Below are positions 60,874-64,000 of a DNA stretch of 64,000 nt, piece by piece (the first letter of the stretch is position 1; the number at the start of each line of letters is the position of its first letter). The notes below the pieces were generated by a model. The model searched no databases, was not told where the DNA came from, and saw nothing but the letters and a program-made list of their open reading frames with translations. The position numbers and the translations under genes were made by a program. Source of the stretch: Aquimarina megaterium XH134 (GTDB lineage Bacteria > Bacteroidota > Bacteroidia > Flavobacteriales > Flavobacteriaceae). The DNA is taken from NCBI RefSeq assembly GCF_000520975.1, contig NZ_JACB01000010.1:1-64000 (forward strand), given 5' to 3'.

Positions 60874-63800
60874 ATGAAAAAACTTATTTTTCTTATTGTA
60901 ATTCTTTTGGGATTACAAACTCAAGCTTCTAATGGGAAATACCGCCTAACTTTACGGGATAATCCGGCCACTTCAATAGTAATTGGGTGGGATCAGACAT
61001 CGGGAAATAGTCCTGTTGTTTACTATGGAACTACTGATTATGGAACAAATTATAGTAGTTACCCAAATTCACAAGCTCCAGACAGAACAGTTTCTTATAA
61101 AGGAATGAATAATAATTTTGCTCGTCTTACAGGATTATCTCCTAACACAGCATATTATTTTGTAATTAGAGATAGCCAGGGAACCAGTGAGCGTTTTTGG
61201 TTTAAAACTGCTCCGGCAGATAATAGTCGATTATCTTTCATAGCAGGAGGTGATTCTCGTAACAATCGTACGCCAAGAAAAAATGCAAATCGCTTAGTCG
61301 CAAAACTAAAACCCCATGCAGTATTATTTGGTGGAGACATGACTAATGGAGATAGTAATTCTGAATGGATTGATTGGTTTAATGACTGGCAACTAACAAT
61401 TGCGAATGATAACAGAATGTTTCCTATTATAGCTACTCGAGGAAATCATGAAGATAGTAACAACAGTATTTATAATCTTTTTGATGTACCGTCATCAAGC
61501 GTATATTATGCGCTAACTTTTGGGAATAATTTGGTAAGAACATATACACTTAATACAGAAATTTCTATTTCAGGAAGCCAAACCACATGGTTGCAAAGTG
61601 ATCTAAATGCCAATCCCAATGTAATCTGGAAAATGGCACAATATCATAAACCCATGCGACCTCACGTTTCTTCTAAAAGAGAAGGAAATAGCCAATACAG
61701 TAACTGGGCACAACTTTTTTATGATAAAGGTGTAAAATTAGTGGTAGAATGTGATGCTCACACCGTAAAAACTACCTGGCCCGTTCGCCCATCTACCGGA
61801 TCTGGTAATGACGAAGGATTTGTAAGAGATGATCAAAACGGAACTGTATACGCAGGAGAAGGTTGTTGGGGAGCTCCGTTACGTTCTAATAATGATAACA
61901 AAACCTGGACTCGTAATTCTGCAATGTTTAATCAATTTAAATGGATCTTTGTAGACGAAAATAAAATTGAAACAAGAACAATTAAGGTGGATAATGCATC
62001 TCAAGTTGGAGAAGTTTCAAACAATAATGTATTTCAAATACCTTCAAATCTAGACATATGGAATCCTTCTAATGGCTCTGTGATAACTATAAACAATACA
62101 AATGTACCGGATAATGAGGCACCTTCAGCACCAACAAACTTAACATCATCTAATATAACTGCAACTTCGGTATCTTTAAGCTGGAACGCATCAACCGATA
62201 ATATAGCGGTTTCAGGATACGATGTATATCAAAATAATACTGTAATAGCTACTACAGCCTCTACAGGATATGCTGTAAACGGGTTATCTCCAAATTCTAC
62301 TTACTCTTTCAAAATTAAAGCAAAAGATGCAGCAGGAAATGTTTCAGGATTTAGTACAACAAAAAGTATTACTACATTAGATGGATCTGCTACACTTTAT
62401 ACACTAGGGATAACAACTATTGGAACCAGCGATTCAAAACACGCTACCCGTAGAGCTATGCCATATACAATGAGTGAAGATGGTATTTTGCAAAGTATTA
62501 CAATGCATATTGCAGGTGGAACCGGAGATGTGCAATTAGGTGTATATGCAGATAACAATGGAGTACCTGGCAATAAGCTGGGGCAAACCAATGTTACTGT
62601 AGTAAGGTCAACCAGGGGGTGGCAAACCGTTTCTTTACAAAGCCCGGTTACTGTAAATAATGGAGATACGATATGGTTGGCCTGGATATTCTCTAACAAT
62701 CCTGGTATCGCTTATGTATCCGGAAGCCCGGGAAGATATCAGGCTACTGGATCAAGTTGGTCTGCAAACGGTAACAATATGCCATCAAGTTATGGTAGTG
62801 GATCTCAAAGTAATTACAGATACTCGGTGTATGCAAATTATATGCGTAATCAATCTTCTACGACCTATACCTTAACTACAAGTACAGTAGGGCAAGGCTC
62901 TATAAGCGGAGGAGGAACTTATAATGATGGGAGTTTGGCTACTGTTACTGCAACTGCAGCATCTGGATGGCAGTTTGATGGATGGAGTGGAGCACTTGCA
63001 GGAACCACAAACCCTGCCACCATTACTATGAATGCTAATAAAAATATTGCTGCTACTTTTAGCGAAACCTCTACAGGAGGGACGCAAACTATAGAAGTTG
63101 CTATTAGCAACGGTAGTGATGATGTAGAAGAGGACAAAAACGGAAGTTTATATACAAATAGTAGTGATTTAGAATTGGTTTATGATAGCAGTAATAATTC
63201 TAGTTACCAGGTTATTGGGTTACGATTCAGATCGATAGGAATACCCAAAAATGCAACCATAACCAATGCTTATCTACAGTTTACGGCAGACGAAAGTCAT
63301 AGTGCGGGAGCTACATTAGAAATATCACTTCATGATAGTAGTAATTCACCCGCATTTTCATCATCTAATAATGTTTCAGGAAGAGTAGTGTTTTCAAATA
63401 AAGTTACCTGGAGTCCACAATCCTGGTCCCGTAATCAAAGTGGAAATGCGCAGCGTTCTCCTGACTTGAAAAGTATGGTGCAAAGTTTGGTCAATAAAAA
63501 CAATTGGTCATCTGGTAACAATGTAAGCTTTATCATTAGAGGGAAGGGAAGTAGTTTAACCAGTACATCAGCAAAGAGAGTAGCAGATTCATATGAAGGA
63601 GGTGCTGCCAAAGCAGCTAGATTAATAGTAGAATATACAACTGTTAGTGCCAGATCTTCTGAAGCTGTTGTAATTGCACAAAAAGAATCTTTTATGGTGC
63701 ATCCTAACCCCTTTACTACAACAATTAATATTTCTACATCTTTACCAGAAAAGAATACATCTTATACAGCTGTCATTTATAACCTGGAAGGAAAAGTAAT

Positions 63801-63942
63801 TTACAAGGAGAAAGTTTTAACAACAGCATCAAATAAAACGATAACAATAACTCCAAAGAGCATTGATTCTGGGATTTACCTACTTTCAATAAAGAATCAA
63901 AACAGTGAGATTGTAAAAACACAACGATTAATAAAACAATGA
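60874..63942 (+). CDS. Secreted metallophosphoesterase with FN3 and T9SS domains (paralogue 2)
   Basis: A 1022-residue paralogue of the preceding gene. The first 410 residues align closely and keep all phosphoesterase motifs (GGDSR, GGDMTN, RGNHE, AQYH, CDAHT). The Ig domain is replaced by a fibronectin type III domain (about 413-500) and a new beta-sandwich domain (about 507-665). An InlB/Flg_new-type repeat (about 668-745, with GWQFDGWSGALAGTTNPATI) follows. The SDDVEE beta domain (about 750-920) and the T9SS sorting domain (about 940-1022) are shared again. This is domain swapping after duplication. Substrate unknown. Confidence 0.9.
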   Translation: MKKLIFLIVILLGLQTQASNGKYRLTLRDNPATSIVIGWDQTSGNSPVVYYGTTDYGTNYSSYPNSQAPDRTVSYKGMNNNFARLTGLSPNTAYYFVIRDSQGTSERFWFKTAPADNSRLSFIAGGDSRNNRTPRKNANRLVAKLKPHAVLFGGDMTNGDSNSEWIDWFNDWQLTIANDNRMFPIIATRGNHEDSNNSIYNLFDVPSSSVYYALTFGNNLVRTYTLNTEISISGSQTTWLQSDLNANPNVIWKMAQYHKPMRPHVSSKREGNSQYSNWAQLFYDKGVKLVVECDAHTVKTTWPVRPSTGSGNDEGFVRDDQNGTVYAGEGCWGAPLRSNNDNKTWTRNSAMFNQFKWIFVDENKIETRTIKVDNASQVGEVSNNNVFQIPSNLDIWNPSNGSVITINNTNVPDNEAPSAPTNLTSSNITATSVSLSWNASTDNIAVSGYDVYQNNTVIATTASTGYAVNGLSPNSTYSFKIKAKDAAGNVSGFSTTKSITTLDGSATLYTLGITTIGTSDSKHATRRAMPYTMSEDGILQSITMHIAGGTGDVQLGVYADNNGVPGNKLGQTNVTVVRSTRGWQTVSLQSPVTVNNGDTIWLAWIFSNNPGIAYVSGSPGRYQATGSSWSANGNNMPSSYGSGSQSNYRYSVYANYMRNQSSTTYTLTTSTVGQGSISGGGTYNDGSLATVTATAASGWQFDGWSGALAGTTNPATITMNANKNIAATFSETSTGGTQTIEVAISNGSDDVEEDKNGSLYTNSSDLELVYDSSNNSSYQVIGLRFRSIGIPKNATITNAYLQFTADESHSAGATLEISLHDSSNSPAFSSSNNVSGRVVFSNKVTWSPQSWSRNQSGNAQRSPDLKSMVQSLVNKNNWSSGNNVSFIIRGKGSSLTSTSAKRVADSYEGGAAKAARLIVEYTTVSARSSEAVVIAQKESFMVHPNPFTTTINISTSLPEKNTSYTAVIYNLEGKVIYKEKVLTTASNKTITITPKSIDSGIYLLSIKNQNSEIVKTQRLIKQ

Positions 63943-64000
63943 TATAATCTAAAAAAAGATTAAATATATATTGATAAGAGTCACTAATTTCATAATAAAT

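Noticed and set aside
1-64000. tRNA, rRNA, insertion sequences, prophage or riboswitch
   Set aside because: No cloverleaf with CCA end, rRNA core motif, transposase, integrase, phage gene or known riboswitch core was recognised by reading; a covariance-model search would settle it.

Overview
The window is low-GC, gene-dense DNA of a member of the Bacteroidota, almost certainly a marine Flavobacteriaceae (Aquimarina-like; the genus is inference). The signs are Type IX secretion C-terminal sorting domains, lipoproteins with an acidic export signal just after the lipid-bearing cysteine (CSKDDD), 2TM-domain genes beside LytTR regulators, GIN (DUF2807) proteins, TAnnTTTG-type promoter boxes and A-rich leaders without clear Shine-Dalgarno sequences. 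No rRNA, tRNA, insertion sequence, prophage or CRISPR array was seen.

Layout. 1-11.4 kb: the last codons of one TPR/LytS-type histidine kinase and a complete paralogue, a 22-bp-period tandem repeat, and four tandem paralogous surface lipoproteins built from cadherin-like domains plus a six-repeat NHL propeller. 11.7-20.6 kb: thioredoxin reductase, two GIN-domain proteins, a PspC/PadR envelope-stress pair, small membrane proteins, a DUF4442 protein and an AIM24 protein. 20.6-25.3 kb: OxyR, a DUF2141 protein, a HupE/UreJ cassette with a small His-tailed lipoprotein, and an ankyrin protein. 25.4-32.4 kb: a MoxR/DUF58/DUF4350/DUF4129/SpoIIM operon divergent from an RDD gene.

32.5-38.7 kb is the most unusual part. 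It holds six short genes for double-glycine-type leader peptides (two on +, four on -), most with a hairpin terminator of their own. Most cores are Cys-rich: one has the C-C-CC-C-C spacing of inhibitor cystine knots and one looks lanthipeptide-like. They surround a cyclophilin, a NUDIX hydrolase and an acyltransferase and lie next to a TPR-AraC regulator. No maturation enzyme or peptidase-containing ABC transporter is present, so processing would have to be supplied from elsewhere.

38.8-45.7 kb: a co-directional cluster running from a TonB-dependent receptor through DUF2141 and TPR proteins to a histidine kinase fused to a C-terminal 2TM domain, four stand-alone 2TM proteins and a LytTR response regulator. 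45.8-53.5 kb: a small exported protein, a decayed gene, NDH-2, an ECF sigma factor with a probable membrane anti-sigma, a LETM1-like protein, an alkylation-repair-like trio (2OG oxygenase, Ada-type zinc module, AlkB), Cu/Zn SOD and a YdeI-like protein. 54-64 kb: large secreted T9SS cargo, namely an M36 metalloprotease and two paralogous metallophosphoesterases.

Overall the region is rich in envelope, surface and secreted functions controlled by LytTR-type, AraC-type, PadR, OxyR and ECF regulators.
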